Assembly (NCBI GenBank): GCA_037952775.1
Contig: JBANAY010000003.1
Span: 30,132,001 to 30,196,000 of the forward strand
Direction: 5' to 3'
Source of the DNA: Clonostachys chloroleuca
Taxonomy: Eukaryota > Ascomycota > Sordariomycetes > Hypocreales > Bionectriaceae
DNA: 64,000 nt
Part shown: piece by piece, positions 38,078-49,580 of the stretch
Layout: the number at the start of each line of letters is the position of its first letter
How positions within the stretch are numbered: position 1 is the stretch's first letter
Notes under the pieces: model-generated
What the model saw: only the letters and a program-made list of their open reading frames with translations
Databases searched by the model: none
Told to the model about the DNA's origin: nothing
Translations under genes and position numbers: made by a program

Positions 38078-38599
38078 CTTTATAATATCTTATACCCTAT
38101 CTCCTCTATTCTATCTTTTTCTTACTTACTAAACTTAATTAGCTACTACTTCTAATTATCTACTATACCCTATACTCTACCTCCTCTACTCTAACTTTAT
38201 CTTACTCCTACTAAAATCAGTTACCTCCTACCTGACTAACTTCACTCGTACCAGGCTAAACTTAATATCTATCTAACTATATTACTTTACTACCTATAGC
38301 TCTATATTACCCTGCTTGTATTATCTCTTCTCTACCTAACTAACTTTACTTATACCAGGCTAAACTTTATATCCTCTCTACTAATCTCGCTTATACTATA
38401 TATACTTTATATTCCCCCTATTCTACCTATAGCTACTTTATATACTACCTAGCCCCCGTATTACTCTGTATCTCTAAACTAGCTCCTGCTACTATTATAT
38501 ACCTTCTATATAATAGCCTCCTATAATATATATATATTTATCCCCCTCTTCCTATAAAACTACCTCTACTCCCCTAGCTACTTAAAAAATACCTTCCTA

Positions 38600-41500
38600 T
38601 CCCTTATATTAATCCCGAACCCCTCCTTTACTAGCTCGTAGACCTATAAGCTGTACAGTACTATAAGCACTACTGGTAGTACTTTATCCTTATATATATA
38701 GCCCCCTCCTCTTATATCTCCTTATACTAGTCCAGTAGGAGCTTACACTTAAAGCAGTATAACAGTAACCTGAATATTAGCTTCTTATATATATCCTTAT
38801 AGTCCTTATTACCTACTACCTTATACTACTACCCAGCCTATCTATACTATAGCTTATCTAATACCTCTCCTATCGCTATACCTCTGTAATAACAATAGAT
38901 ATAATATACTGGATACTTATCCGCAACTTTATCCAGCTACTAGAATAATATCCTAATCTGTATACCCTCTCTCCTGCTAAACGCCCTCCAAATTATACTA
39001 CCTTTATCTATACCCTCGCTATTACCCTTATTATCTTCTCCCCCGCTCTCGCCAGCCAGTACCTGCCCTGATAACTCGCAGTAATTACAAAGTATAGCTC
39101 CAACTATATCTCTATATCTCTCCCCTATTACCCTGTCTATAAACACCGTAATAACCGCCCGCCGATAGCCCGGTATTAATATAAATCTGTCTATCTGCGC
39201 CTAGTTTACCCTATTAATAAAGCTACTATATCTATTAATCTGCTATAGCTGCCTATTATAGATAATAACAGACTGTACTACCTCCCCTACCCGCTGTCCT
39301 CCTCGGCCTACCTGCTGTATAAAGTCTACCAGCCTATACAGCTACTCCGTATAGACAATAGTAATAATCCCCTTAATATCTACTCCTGTCCCCAGCCCGG
39401 TTATTACTATAATCCAGCAGCTAGCCTGTCCCTCTACCTATACCGTTCGCGCCTTATAGCGGTCCTCCTCGCTTATCCCGCTGTAATAGACCGAGCAGCC
39501 TATCTCCTCCGCTATAGCCTTATACTAACCCCTCGACCGGTAGTATACTACTCCCTTCTAATAGCCTATTAGCTGCCCGTCTAGCTGCTCTACTACCTTC
39601 ACTATCCGCTTCTTAACTGCTCCCCTTCCGGGCTTAACCTGCTTAACCTTATAGCAGCAGTTCAGCTTTATTATCTAGTCCCGTACTATTATAGCTGAGT
39701 CTACTAGTATCTTACTACAGAACCAGTCCTTGAGTATTACTAGCAGTATTACTATCAGTAGTACTATCAGGTACCTATATTAATACAAGCTCTACAGCTC
39801 ACCCAGCTTAGTATAGTATCCAATATCTATAATAATTATATAGCACTTATTAATAAATATCTGCTATAGCAGTCTAGTATACAGCAGCCTATCCGTATAG
39901 CCTGAAAACTCAGCACTAGATATTATATCCGCGCTCACGACCACCAGCCGTACTACTTGTAGTATGCCCTCCTGTCCGGAGTATATCGATACCCTGTACC
40001 GGATACAGTTAATACCTATCGCACTCGCTTATATTACTAAGTTGTCTATAAGTATAATAAACAGTACTATAACTATACTCGTCCCTATATCTTATATTAC
40101 CACCAGCAGTATAAACAGTATACTCTTCCCAGCCCCTATTACTAGTATACTAATAACCGCCTGCCTGTTCTTTAATAATATAATTAACCGTATACTCTTA
40201 GCCTGCTTATCCGATCGCTAAGTACTATCCGGCCCAAATAGTATCTGCAGCCTATCTGCTATATTATTCTCAGTACTCTGCTATCCCTCTATACTCTGCT
40301 ATCCTGCTCCCTTCCTAGTTCTTATATACTTATACCTAGTTGCTAGAGCTGTACTATTAATAGCGTTCTGCTTATCCAGTACTCAACCCTTTCACTTATA
40401 TACTTACAATACCTTATCCTCTATACTGCTCCCCTCTAGAAACTGGTACTATAGCTTACTAATCTCCTTAAATATTATAATCATTTCCAGCTACAGCTTC
40501 CCCGGGAAGCCAATATAGACAGCATAGTACTACCTCGCAATCCGGGTCCTGTATATTAACTGCAGATCCTATATAATATTCCAGCTCCCCCTATAGTTAA
40601 TCGGCTTACCTATGATCAGATCGACCTCGATATTATTATTATTATTACTGTCCTCTATCTATCCCTTAATCTGCCTTATTACTAGCCCTCAGATCCGGCG
40701 TCCTATCTCGATTACTACCGCCTAATACCTGCCTACCCTGATCCTAACCCCCGTACCAGCCTGTATTATATATATAAGCTTCCTGCTTAGCTATTCGGTA
40801 TCCTATACCTGCGAGCTGCTATCCCTCTATATATATTCCAGCTGCTTACTATATAGCTCGGCGAGCTTGCACTCCCGCTGCAGTATCTGTTCGGCCGGGA
40901 TTAACTACAATATATATACTACTATTATCTGCCCGATCCCATCGGGTACAAACCGTACTACCTTACGGCTGTTATTACAGATCGCCTTTATCTTATCTCG
41001 ATCTGTAATAATTATAACCTGCCTATCTATAATAAATACGTTCTATATTAGCTGCTATAAGTTACAGTACTGTATTATTATTAGTTCCAGTCCCCTACCC
41101 GGGAGCCCGCTCTATATATATACGAGCAGTATAAGTATCTCACGGAGCAGTTACAAGTATTAGAGCTACTTAATAACACCTTATCGCTTCCACCAGCTAT
41201 ATATAGAATCCCAAATAGATATCTCTATTAACCTTATCACCTTTACGGGCCTGGTCTTCAGCTACCTATTCCTCGGGTCGGTTGCGAATAATTAATCCGC
41301 CCCAAGCTGTACTATACTATTAGCAATACGATTTATATCGACCGCTCAGCTGACTATCTCCTATATCCCTCCGAACAGTCTATCCAGCAGCTTGTACACC
41401 TCTGTGATCTGGTCGCGGAGTATATATATAAAGCTCTTAATACTAATCTACTCCCCTATATATACTACCGCCTCTCTATTATCAGTCTATCGTATTAATA

Positions 41501-43110
41501 CCTGCCCGCCTATATTATTATACTAACCTTTACTATATGCTATCTACCTGATAATTATACTTATAATAGTATATATATTAGTATATATCTATACTGTATA
41601 CTGTTCTCAGAATGCTAGTATAGTATTAATACTAACCTTATCTTAATCTTAGGGCTGATTCTCGAATATTAACTCCAAAAAAAATAACTAACCCTACTAA
41701 AGTACTACTATAAGTATCCCTGTATATAAGTATAGCTCTATATAGCTAAGCGGTTATTATCAGATACCTAGCGCTATACAGAAGCTCAGCAGCACATTTA
41801 TATATATATTTCCACCGATATAAACCTTAACTGAAGCAGAAATAAATAAAAAAACAGCCCTATTAAGTATACTATATAGCAGAGCAGCTATATCCTTATT
41901 ATCTACCTCTCTCTTACTACTATTATTATCCTTATTGCTACTGATATTACTATCACTCTCGTCCACTTCCCTCTCCCTACTACTGTAGAAGCCGCTATTA
42001 TAACTGCTGGAAAATACTACCCCCTCCAGCTCTCCTACGATATTATATAGCAAGCTCTACTGCTTATCGGTAAAGCAGACAGCCTAGTGCTCATATACCT
42101 CCTTGCGCCTGATACAATATACCCTCCAGCAGAAGCTTAAGTAGCAGTAACTAACAGACCAATACTTACTCATCAATACCTCCTTACCCTTACAACCAAA
42201 CAGTATACCGCTCGGGTTCGCCGCTGTAATACTGCCGAGCTACTAGAGCGTCTCCGTCAGCACACTGTCGAGCCGCCAGCAGCAGCAGTCCACCTTACGG
42301 TTAAAGCTCTGCCTGAGTCAGCTTAATAATACCCTTTTACAAGCTGCTTACTCATCCTCTACCTATTAGGCCCTCCCGGCTATTGGTGCCTTCGCCCTTA
42401 TCTACTCAGCTGCTTGATAAATACTCAGCAAGTCGCAGGAGCCAAAGTACCTTACCCAGCCCAGCCTCTTGACCTATAATGAATTACGGTTGATATCCTC
42501 TTCTAAATCGCCTAACTAGAGCCTTATAGCATCCTCTGCCTTAAGCTATACTTCACTATTAGCAATCATACTCTCTATAGCGCTAATACCGCTGTTATCA
42601 GATATAACTATACTGCCACCATCATTATTATTACTATTACTATTATCCTCTCGGACTATCCAGTACCATACATACTTCCCCTCTATCTATATCTACAGCC
42701 GGACCTCTATCTACTGAAACTCTGCTCTACCATACTGTACTTCTCTCCAGTAGCGGATAATATTATCTTGTACCACTATTAGATATCGGTATACGTTACA
42801 GCTATATCCGCTTAGTACGGGGAGTAGTTTAATAGCTATACCACTATCCGCTAGGAGTATATCCTTTTCTGGGTCAGCTAAGTCCATGCCAGTATAGTAG
42901 TTATTAATATCTCTAAGTGTATTACCTATTAATTAATATACCTGTCGGAAGTACTTCTTAAAAGTATTCAGCTGTAGTACAGTATTATATTTACAGCAAA
43001 TAAGTATCTGGTACTCCTTATTAAGCTGTATATATTTATTTATACTATATACTAGTAATACTTAAATACTGACTTATAGTAGTAATAATAGAATATAACC
43101 AAATAGTAAG
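38600..43110 (-). pseudogene. Telomere-linked RecQ-type helicase, copy 3, RIP-mutated
   Basis: The only copy facing left that spans both halves. The N-terminal half (43110 down to 40202) mirrors copy 2. The helicase half follows, with Walker A GAGKS (complement of 40122-40136) and a box reading IIDIGYY near 39830, where DE-x-H is expected. Then come VITGLGTGVDIKGIITIV near 39400 and motif VI QQVGRGGQ (about 39288-39330), close to the canonical QQ-x-GR-x-GR. After it lies a tail with a CNYCELSG pair of cysteines near 39080, which is also the 68-codon open piece at 38940-39146, and an IYCYYRG block near 38890. Stops at Gln and Trp codons show RIP. The 3' end is not sharp. The gene reads toward the gap, as copies 1 and 2 do from the other side. 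Confidence 0.8.
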
Positions 43111-43353
43111 TACTATTCTTCTTCCTTCCTATATATATCTATTACCTACCCCCTTTTCCTCTCTACCCCTGTAACCCTGTGTTATAACCCTGTGTAACCC
43201 TGTATAACCCTAACCCAAAGTTACCCATAACCCTGGAGCGCTGACCAATCAGCGACTCGGCCCAGCGGCAAACGATTCTGCGGAAATGAAACTACCCCGC
43301 TTACCCATTTGTATAGACGATTCTGGCAGAATCGCCTGTGAATAATACCTAGG
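40202..43353 (-). repeat. Right arm of the 3.2-kb inverted repeat
   Basis: Reverse complement of 33816-36978, ending outward at AATACCTAGG (43353), where it abuts a transposase fragment. Inward it ends at CCTGCTTAT (40202), but here the helicase gene simply continues, so the break belongs to the left arm. It carries more C to T and G to A changes than the left arm in the shared Ser/Asp-rich coding piece. Confidence 0.9.
43165..43216 (-). repeat. Telomere-like AACCCTG array
   Basis: Repeats of the form AACCCTGTGT and ATAACCCTAACCC, the mirror of the GGGTTA array at 33953-34014, but with GTGT where the left arm has GCGT. The CpG of the left unit is thus mutated here. Confidence 0.7.
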
Positions 43354-43539
43354 GCCTCCCTTTTCGTGCCTTATAATCCGTTGTATGGTCATCTTTGAAG
43401 CGGTTGCGCAACTTGGATACAGTTGAATGTGTGGTCTTGAACTCGCGCGCAGCATGCCCAACATCGCTCCTTTAGCTTCAGGACTAAATTGCTGGCCTCG
43501 ACGGCGATTTCCTGATATCTCGACACCAAAGGTACGCAT
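43354..43539 (-). pseudogene. Tc1/mariner-type transposase N-terminus, cut
   Basis: Reading leftward from an ATG at 43539, the frame gives RRRGQQFSPEAKGAMLG. After a frameshift near 43455 it gives AREFKTTHSTVSKLRNRFK, then KARKGRP. This is the pattern of the N-terminal helix-turn-helix of fungal Tc1/mariner-type DDE transposases, which binds the terminal inverted repeats. The catalytic domain is absent, because the sequence meets the end of the helicase inverted repeat immediately after the GRP codons. The transposase was therefore broken by, or at, the junction with the subtelomeric block. No terminal inverted repeat was identified. It could also be an HTH protein of another transposon family. 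Confidence 0.5.
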
Positions 43540-43712
43540 TTCACTTGAAAATTGCGGGCGCAATGTGTGTTTGAAAGGAAGAAGTTGTCTGGACCGTGTC
43601 GGTGGAGAAACGCGAAAATGTCGGGTGGTCGCAAACTTTTGGTACCCCACTGTAATACATCGTTGTTTACTGGAATACGAGCCCCAGTTAAAACCCCTAA
43701 ATCTTCAACTCT

Positions 43713-44913
43713 TCACCTCTGCACAGGAGTGAATCTCACTCGAAGCCCAGGCTTCTCCAAGTACCCAAAATGAAGCAGATCCCGCTCCAGATCAGAATTC
43801 TGTCCAGGGACTCTACTAAAGTCAAGTAACCAGAAGATTTTCACAATAGCAAGCTTGGCTTGCACGTAGGCTGTTCTGCGGCCAACGCAGCCTCTCGGCC
43901 CCAAACTGAACGGGAAGTACCCCTTGAAGTTTTCGTCTTTGAAAGCTTCGTCATAGAGCGGGTGGGTAGAGGGCAACCAACGATGAGGCCGGAATTTTAG
44001 TGGCTCATGGAAATAACGAGGGTGTCTAGTATAAGTACAGATGCTACTTTGAACTTGTATCTGCAAGTGCAAAGCATTAGCCTTCATCCCACCATCGAAA
44101 ACAACTAGGAATTGCTTTAGTAGTTTCACTTAACCCCCTTTGGAATATACTCTCCGTCAACAGCGGTACCGGGACTGATACAGGGCCAGCCCGTATTGTC
44201 ATTAGGCAGCAGACGCAGCGTTTACTCAAGAGTTGCATGTAGATACAGAAGCGTTGTCAAAGCCTTGGTGGTAATTTCATCCAGGCTCCTAAAGTTGTCC
44301 CGAATTTCCGACACAAAGTGATCATAATTCTCCTTATCCTCTGTCGGGAAGACAAATGTGCTATACATCCAATCTGACATGGGGCTGTAGCTACCGAGCA
44401 TAATCTGTACAGCGACGAAACCTATATATAGCTGTTCGCCTCTCTTGGTAGGGAATGGCTCATGATCGGGAAGGATGAAGTCGAAGTAGTCAGCATGTTC
44501 GAGAGTGCCGCGCTTTTCGATATGCTGCTGCGTAGCATCTTGCACAGCAACTTTGACTTTGCTGATACTTAAAAGCTTATAGATGGGCAAGAATAAATAC
44601 TGCATTGGGGAGATGAGCGGAAAGCGTTTGAATAACTGTAAGACTGTGGCGAAAGTATTGATACTAAGAATAACATCAAGGTAGCAGGGCGATAATCATA
44701 TTGGTTGGTTATAAAACGATGAAAAAGTAAGCGAAATTGAGGACAAAACTTACCATCCCGCATTTGATTTATCTCTTCATTCCAGGTTAAATCAGCGGTA
44801 AAATCTATAGAATATCAGTTTCTCCATTCGGCCAAACTAACTCCGTTAGGTGCAGAGCCAAGTTTGTTTATTTTCTCAATAAACTTAGCAATATACTTCT
44901 CGAAAACAAGCTC
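43713..44913 (-). pseudogene. Cytochrome P450 remnant, 5' truncated
   Basis: C-terminal two thirds of a fungal P450. Heme-binding block FSLGPRGCVGRRTAY (about 43860-43905), preceded by the HEPLKFRPHRW segment (PERF-like). An intron near 44063-44147 joins EYIPKG to QVQSSICTYTRHPRY. The K-helix reads E-stop-TLRLLP: the nonsense TAA (complement 44222-44224) replaces the first Glu of the essential ExxR motif. Upstream lie the I-helix region, a second intron near 44600-44753, and an LAEWRN...IDFTADLTWNEE segment like the C-helix region of microsomal P450s. The sequence ends at 44913, where an AT-rich repeat begins, so the first 150 or so residues with the membrane anchor are missing. It is not functional. 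The original substrate is unknown; the nearest flavour is the CYP group near isotrichodermin hydroxylase-like enzymes (weak). Confidence 0.8.
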
Positions 44914-44917
44914 TATT

Positions 44918-45160
44918 GCTGAAATATATAGCTAGATTATTTATATGTCTAGTTATATAAATACCTTCTATTACTAAAGTCTTTATAAAATTAATACTTA
45001 TATCTAGACCAAAAGTATAATATTTTAACTTTATCTTATAATATTAAAGATTTAGATTTAGACTACTAATTATATTCTTAAAAATATATATTAGATTATA
45101 TATTATCTGATCTTAGAATATACTTTTATTTATAGTAAAACTGCTAAAAAGAATTTATTA
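44918..45160. repeat. AT-rich repeat, copy A
   Basis: About 240 bp that aligns with 50460-50693 in the same orientation. Landmarks are AAAAGTATAATATTTTAACTT and TACTAATTATATTCTTAAA. It is RIP-like, with no terminal repeats seen and no coding. It interrupts or truncates the P450 remnant. Confidence 0.7.
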
Positions 45161-45903
45161 ATTTTAACTATATTACTTAATTATAAACTCTCTCTTTAAT
45201 TAATACTGATTGAATAATTATAGATCTACTAGTCTTGTAGATATAGTATTATTAGTTAGTAATTTCTACCGGTATTTATTATATATTCTGTATTACTGCT
45301 ATATTCTACAATTAGTGTTTTATATAAACTGACCTTCTTTCTTTACGAACGCCTATATCTTCGGGATATCTGAAGGCCCAGCAAATAAAGTACCGCTTAA
45401 GCCATCCCAAGTATAGGTCTACTCAAAGCACAGTTAGGGTTACGAAATGAAATTTTGCTCCTGCACCAACATATTTAATATACCTGCAACACTAGGCTGT
45501 AGTTCTTAAGCATGTTGGGACTTAGCCCCCATGGCTACGCTACTACCATGTACTTGATCGCCTTACGTATATCTCTTATGCCACATCATAGCGCATGGGG
45601 TGCATTTGTAAGCGATGTACCCCTTCCAATTGCTTGCTACCTTACCTCTACCTCCTCTTATCTCAGCATTATAGCCTAAGGTATGTCGTCTGACTTCCCA
45701 GGGCGGCCCGCAACGTATTCCTTCAATTCCTGTCGCAAGGGGCACGGAGTTCAATATGATCTGTTCCTGGTACCCGCTCACCCTCAGATACTCTTCTCCA
45801 TCAGCGTTATTAACAAACTTCATTCTACCCACCATACGCATGCGGCTATTACAGATGGTCAGATCATGTCTTCGTTCGAACTACCCCGGCAAACCTTGGC
45901 TAT
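45161..45903. other. Intergenic, AT-rich grading to normal
   Basis: RIP-like to about 45310, then normal composition. Short frames of up to 92 codons on both strands show no recognised domain. The missing P450 N-terminus was not found here. Confidence 0.4.
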
Positions 45904-46429
45904 TTGACCTTCCATGTCGCCTTATTTCGGATGGTAACTGCATCTCTCGCCGAAGCCTATCGCGTCTTGGGTTACAAGGTTCACCACGGCACCAGCGATA
46001 TAGCCTACGGCATGCTATGGAAAGCAATTGAGTATGCTGCCGAAGCGATCTGGCCATTCGTGGCCCCGAAATATCCTCTCCAAGGTCTCCTTTCACTAGG
46101 AAGGATTGGGACGAAGCCTGGGGCCATGAGTACGAAGTCATCACCGAGATGGTCGCTCCATCTGCGAAACAGCCAATCGAGATCTATCCCAAGGCAAAGG
46201 TTGTTATCGTGCAGCGCGACTTCGAGAAATGGTGGCCAAGTTTCGTGTCAGAGCTGCTAGAACCGTTGTTTTCGCCCCTAGGTATCTTTGCTACATTTCT
46301 GGCTGGCCATGTCATGGGCATCCGGTGGGTAGACCATGCGCAAAGTGCATTTCGGCTTCTTCAACGCCCCTGACAGGGCCGGCATCGAAAGCAACGCCCG
46401 CGAAGCTTACGATGAATAGTATTTCCTCT
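45904..46429 (+). pseudogene. Sulfotransferase-like P-loop protein, frameshifted
   Basis: Three frames join into one protein related to the fungal sulfotransferase family often annotated Sulfotransfer_4. First comes a piece with TASLAEAYRVLGYKVHHGT, where the family has RTGT-x-SL at the PAPS-binding P-loop. Then SPFTRKDWDEAW leads to YPKAKVVIVQRDFEKWWPSF, the hallmark ARVVLV-RD-x2-KW block. Then KVHFGFFNAPDRAGIE and a TAG stop at 46417-46419. Frameshifts lie near 46075 and 46345, and the residues before the P-loop cannot be read. The substrate of such fungal proteins is generally unknown, and many sit near secondary-metabolite genes. Not functional as it stands, unless small introns explain the shifts, for which I see no good splice sites. 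Confidence 0.65.
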
Positions 46430-46831
46430 TAGGGTCTATAGCTAAGTTGTATACTTAATAAACTTTTCTTAGAGTTTTTAAAGTTACTATTATTTATAGC
46501 TAAATGTTTGGAGTACTTAGCCCTCCTTTCTAACTAAGTGGGAGGGATTACATAATGCCTCGATTCCAACACCTGTCTCTATCAGGTTTATATTACCTTC
46601 TATAGCCCCTTAGCTCCCCTCCTTGTCCCAGTAAGGAAGGTAATAGCAGGTGCCGGGGGAACATCAAAGAGCTTATCTAACGAGTATAAATCTGTCTTGG
46701 GCTCGCCCCGCAACCGCCGTCTGAACACGTACAAATCTGCGATTTGCACGATTACCACTATTCTCGTGGCCGGCGCGCGCTTAAGAGCAAGACAGTGTTA
46801 TTCGTACCATTATCGAATACTCTGAGCAAAA
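46430..46831. other. Intergenic, upstream of the MFS gene
   Basis: Slightly AT-rich, no coding. The last 100 bases are GC-rich and lead to a favourable start context (AAAAATGTCC) for the transporter. No regulatory motif is recognised. Confidence 0.4.
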
Positions 46832-48435
46832 ATGTCCACAGAAACAGAATTGGTCACCATATCTCGGCCCGTCCCGGCGCCCACGAGCAGTATTGATCAG
46901 ACCGCCAGGAACCCATCTCCGGGCTCTGGGCCGTCTGACTCACAGGCACCTGCACAGGCCAGCCCGTCAATTCCAAAGCTCAAAGTCCTAGCGGCTGCGT
47001 TTTCTTTCCTTTGCGCTGGTATCGATGGAGCTACTCTCGGTCCCCTTCTGCCGTACGTTATAAAATCCTTCACCATCGGGACAGGAGAAGTAGCAATCAT
47101 GTACGTCGTTCCCATCGTTTCCTGACGAGATTGAATGCAGGATCTAACCAAGAGTACCAGCTATGCGTGTATATTCGCAGGATGGCTCCTAGCCGCGGCT
47201 ACCAACCCTTTCCTCGCGGCTAACCTCTCCTTCTCAACGCTGCTCACCATCGGCGCCACCATCCAGCTCCTGGCTCAATGCCTCCGCCCCTGGGCGCCTC
47301 AACCCCTATTCTTTGTTAGCTTCACCATTCAGGCCCTCGGAATGGCATATCAAGACTCACATGCCAATGCCTGGGCCGGCACTTTGCCCAATGCCCACCG
47401 CTGCCTTGGCTTCATTCATGCCATGTTCGCTTTGGGATGCTTGATCGGACCGCTCGTCGCCACTGCTGTCGCGTCGGCAGCGGTATCAGAACACCAGGAG
47501 AATGACGGCAGAGAGGGTTGGAGAATGGCATATTATCCGCTTATCGGCATCCATGCCCTGAATCTCCTCGGCATGCTGGTCGTATTCGGCAGTACTCTGT
47601 CAACCTGGAAAATTCACGCGTCGGTACCGTCTGCGAGGCCTTCCACCGCCGAGATCGATGGAGAAAGCCATGGGCGACAGCGAAATAAAGAGGCTCTCGG
47701 AGAGACTCTGCAGCTAATAAAACTCAAGAAGTTGTGGCTCATCGGCGGCTTCTACTTGTTCAACTGTGGCGCCTGGTCGGCTGCCGGTGGTAAGTCTCTG
47801 CACCTTTAGAGCCACTTCCATTCTAAGCTCATAGACATCTGACCACGAACAACATCGTATCTATAGGCTGGGTCGTCGAGTATCTCACTGCATACCGCAA
47901 CGGCGCTCTCGATCAAATGGGCTACGTGCCGACAGGTTTCTGGGGCGGCCTCTTCCTCGGCCGCCTGCTCCTGGCCGAGCCGACACACCGCTTCGGTGAG
48001 CAGCGCTCCATCATGATTCTCTGCTTGATTTGCCTGGTCCTGCAACTTCTCTTTTGGCAAGTGCCCAACATGATTGCCAGTGCTGTGGCTTTCTCCCTGA
48101 TGGGCTTCTTCTTCGGTCCATTCTTCGCCACAGGCATGAGCGTGGCATCTAAATCGTTTCCTCGCAAGATTCAGTCCACAGCCTTAGGTGCGTATCTTAA
48201 AGTTCTTTTTACCACCTCCACTTCCATGGTTTTGGCTCACATGCTTTATTAATTAGGTTTCATATTTGTGCTAGCTCAGGCTGGCGCAGCCATCTTTCCG
48301 TCTCTAACGGGGCTGATCGCCACCCGAGCTGGCGTACAAGTCCTGCAGCCTATGATTCTTGGACTGATAGCAGGGGGTGGCATCTGCTGGTGGTTTATTC
48401 CAAAAGTGCCGGAGCACATGGAAAGTACAGAGTGA
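46832..48435 (+). CDS. MFS transporter
   Basis: Four exons (46832-47100, 47161-47789, 47867-48187, 48257-48435) give a continuous frame of 465 residues. Introns are GTACGT...CCAG with a CTAAC branch site at 47144-47148, GTAAGT...ATAG and GTGCGT...TTAG. About 48 disordered Pro/Ser-rich residues come first, then a polytopic membrane protein. TM1 contains AAFSFLCAGIDGATLGPLLP. The next helix contains FAGWLLAAATNPFLAA, with length and spacing exactly as in the fungal MFS group near bypass-of-stop-codon protein 6 and fucose-permease-like transporters. GMAYQDSHANAW and HAMFALGCLIGPLVATA follow, also typical of that group. The end is WWFIPKVPEHMESTE. It is probably a plasma-membrane proton-coupled transporter with unknown substrate. 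No lesion was found, although all its immediate neighbours are decayed. Exon borders are inferred. Confidence 0.8.
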
Positions 48436-48737
48436 TTTCTGGTGGTTATATATTGTGACGAGAAGTGGTATAGCGGGCCACAGTATGAATAGAATTATAT
48501 TGGGCGATCATGATTAGTCTATCAACAACCGCGCCAAACTAGTCAGTATTCAGTTGGGTGAAAGTGGTGTTGGCGGTAAATGTATAGATAGTTGATCGAG
48601 GAGCCGAGTTGTCATAGAGAGCTACTACAAATGTCAACTTAGAAATCACTATTTAGCTCAGCGATAAAACTAAAGGACTATAAGAAAGCCGTGCGAGGCT
48701 AGTATGTAAATACCTTGGTGGCAGATATACCTAATTC

Positions 48738-49470
48738 TCATGATATCTTTCTAGCCTCGCCTTCCCTGCAGCCAAATGTCCAGATGCATATGAGACCGGC
48801 AAGCACTATATCCACGAATCTGAACACGAGGCCATGGTATGTCCACGCATTCCGGCCCGTCAAATTTTTGACCTGGCAGACGATAGCCCAAGGAAGCGCG
48901 TGCACAAGGTTGCTCGCGAGGCTTTGATACATATACCAGCGGGGGCGCGTCGCAAGAAGCAAGAAGCAAGGCGGCAAGCTGCGTGGACATGGCGTAGAAT
49001 ATGTAGCACCAATCAATTATGCGCCACATGTGAGCCGTCACTTCGGCGATTCTGTCTGGCTGGCCTAGAAAGCGAGCGAAGGCGCCCCAGAATGATAGGA
49101 AGAGAGCAATGGGGATCTCGGCAACCAGGGCGATGACTAGGAAATAATAGACGGTCTAGCAATCTTAAGAATGGTGCGTATGGGTGTCTTCCCCGGTCTC
49201 CTCTGCCGATTTTGCGGCGCCAGTCTCCCCATAGGTGGCCGACAAAGTCCAGGGTCGTCGCCTCTAGGGAATGGACGGCGACCATGACCAACCCCCAACG
49301 GAGTGTTGAAGATGCTCGATGTAGGTATAGGCATCCATGGTGACAACCAGAGAGGCGTCGATGCTCGCGACCCAGAAGCGGGAAAGGTGGAGTAGAGCGC
49401 TGGCAAGGTGAAGGCGCCCACGTTGAACAGAGGGCGCAAAAGTAGTGATTGCGGTGAAGCCACCACCGTC
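48738..49470 (-). pseudogene. Polytopic membrane protein remnant, MATE-like
   Basis: Three minus-strand frames line up as one hydrophobic protein. From the right they read [20 protein letters not shown], then [20 protein letters not shown], then [20 protein letters not shown] and [19 protein letters not shown], ending with [10 protein letters not shown]. Stops and shifts near 49270, 49150 and 48960 break it. The order of helices and the LPWAIVCQV block remind me of a fungal MATE-efflux-like family, but I could not confirm this from the sequence alone. It lies convergent to the MFS gene. Confidence 0.4.
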
Positions 49471-49580
49471 CCTATTATTAATTCCGCGATAGTTCCTAGT
49501 AGGATCTGTTAAAATTTAGTAGGAGAATTTTTATACTATTAAAAAGCAGGGGGTAAGATCTATTAAGTAGGATCTATTAA

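Larger units (their letters stand above)
37106..38580. other. C/T-rich subtelomere-like DNA
   Basis: From 37141 to 37980 the plus strand holds only five G in 840 bases. The sequence is almost pure T, A and C with long pyrimidine runs and CCCTAACCCTA-like motifs (37592-37610). The strand bias is that of a telomere C-strand with the chromosome end on the left, toward the gap. No gene is present. After 38200 G returns gradually as the end of helicase copy 3 is approached. Confidence 0.7.

Noticed and set aside
47135..47809. MFS gene starting at the internal ATG at 47135
   Set aside because: A 60-base GT-AG intron with a CTAAC branch site joins the upstream exon at 47100 to 47161, with residue spacing that matches the transporter family, so the internal start is not needed.
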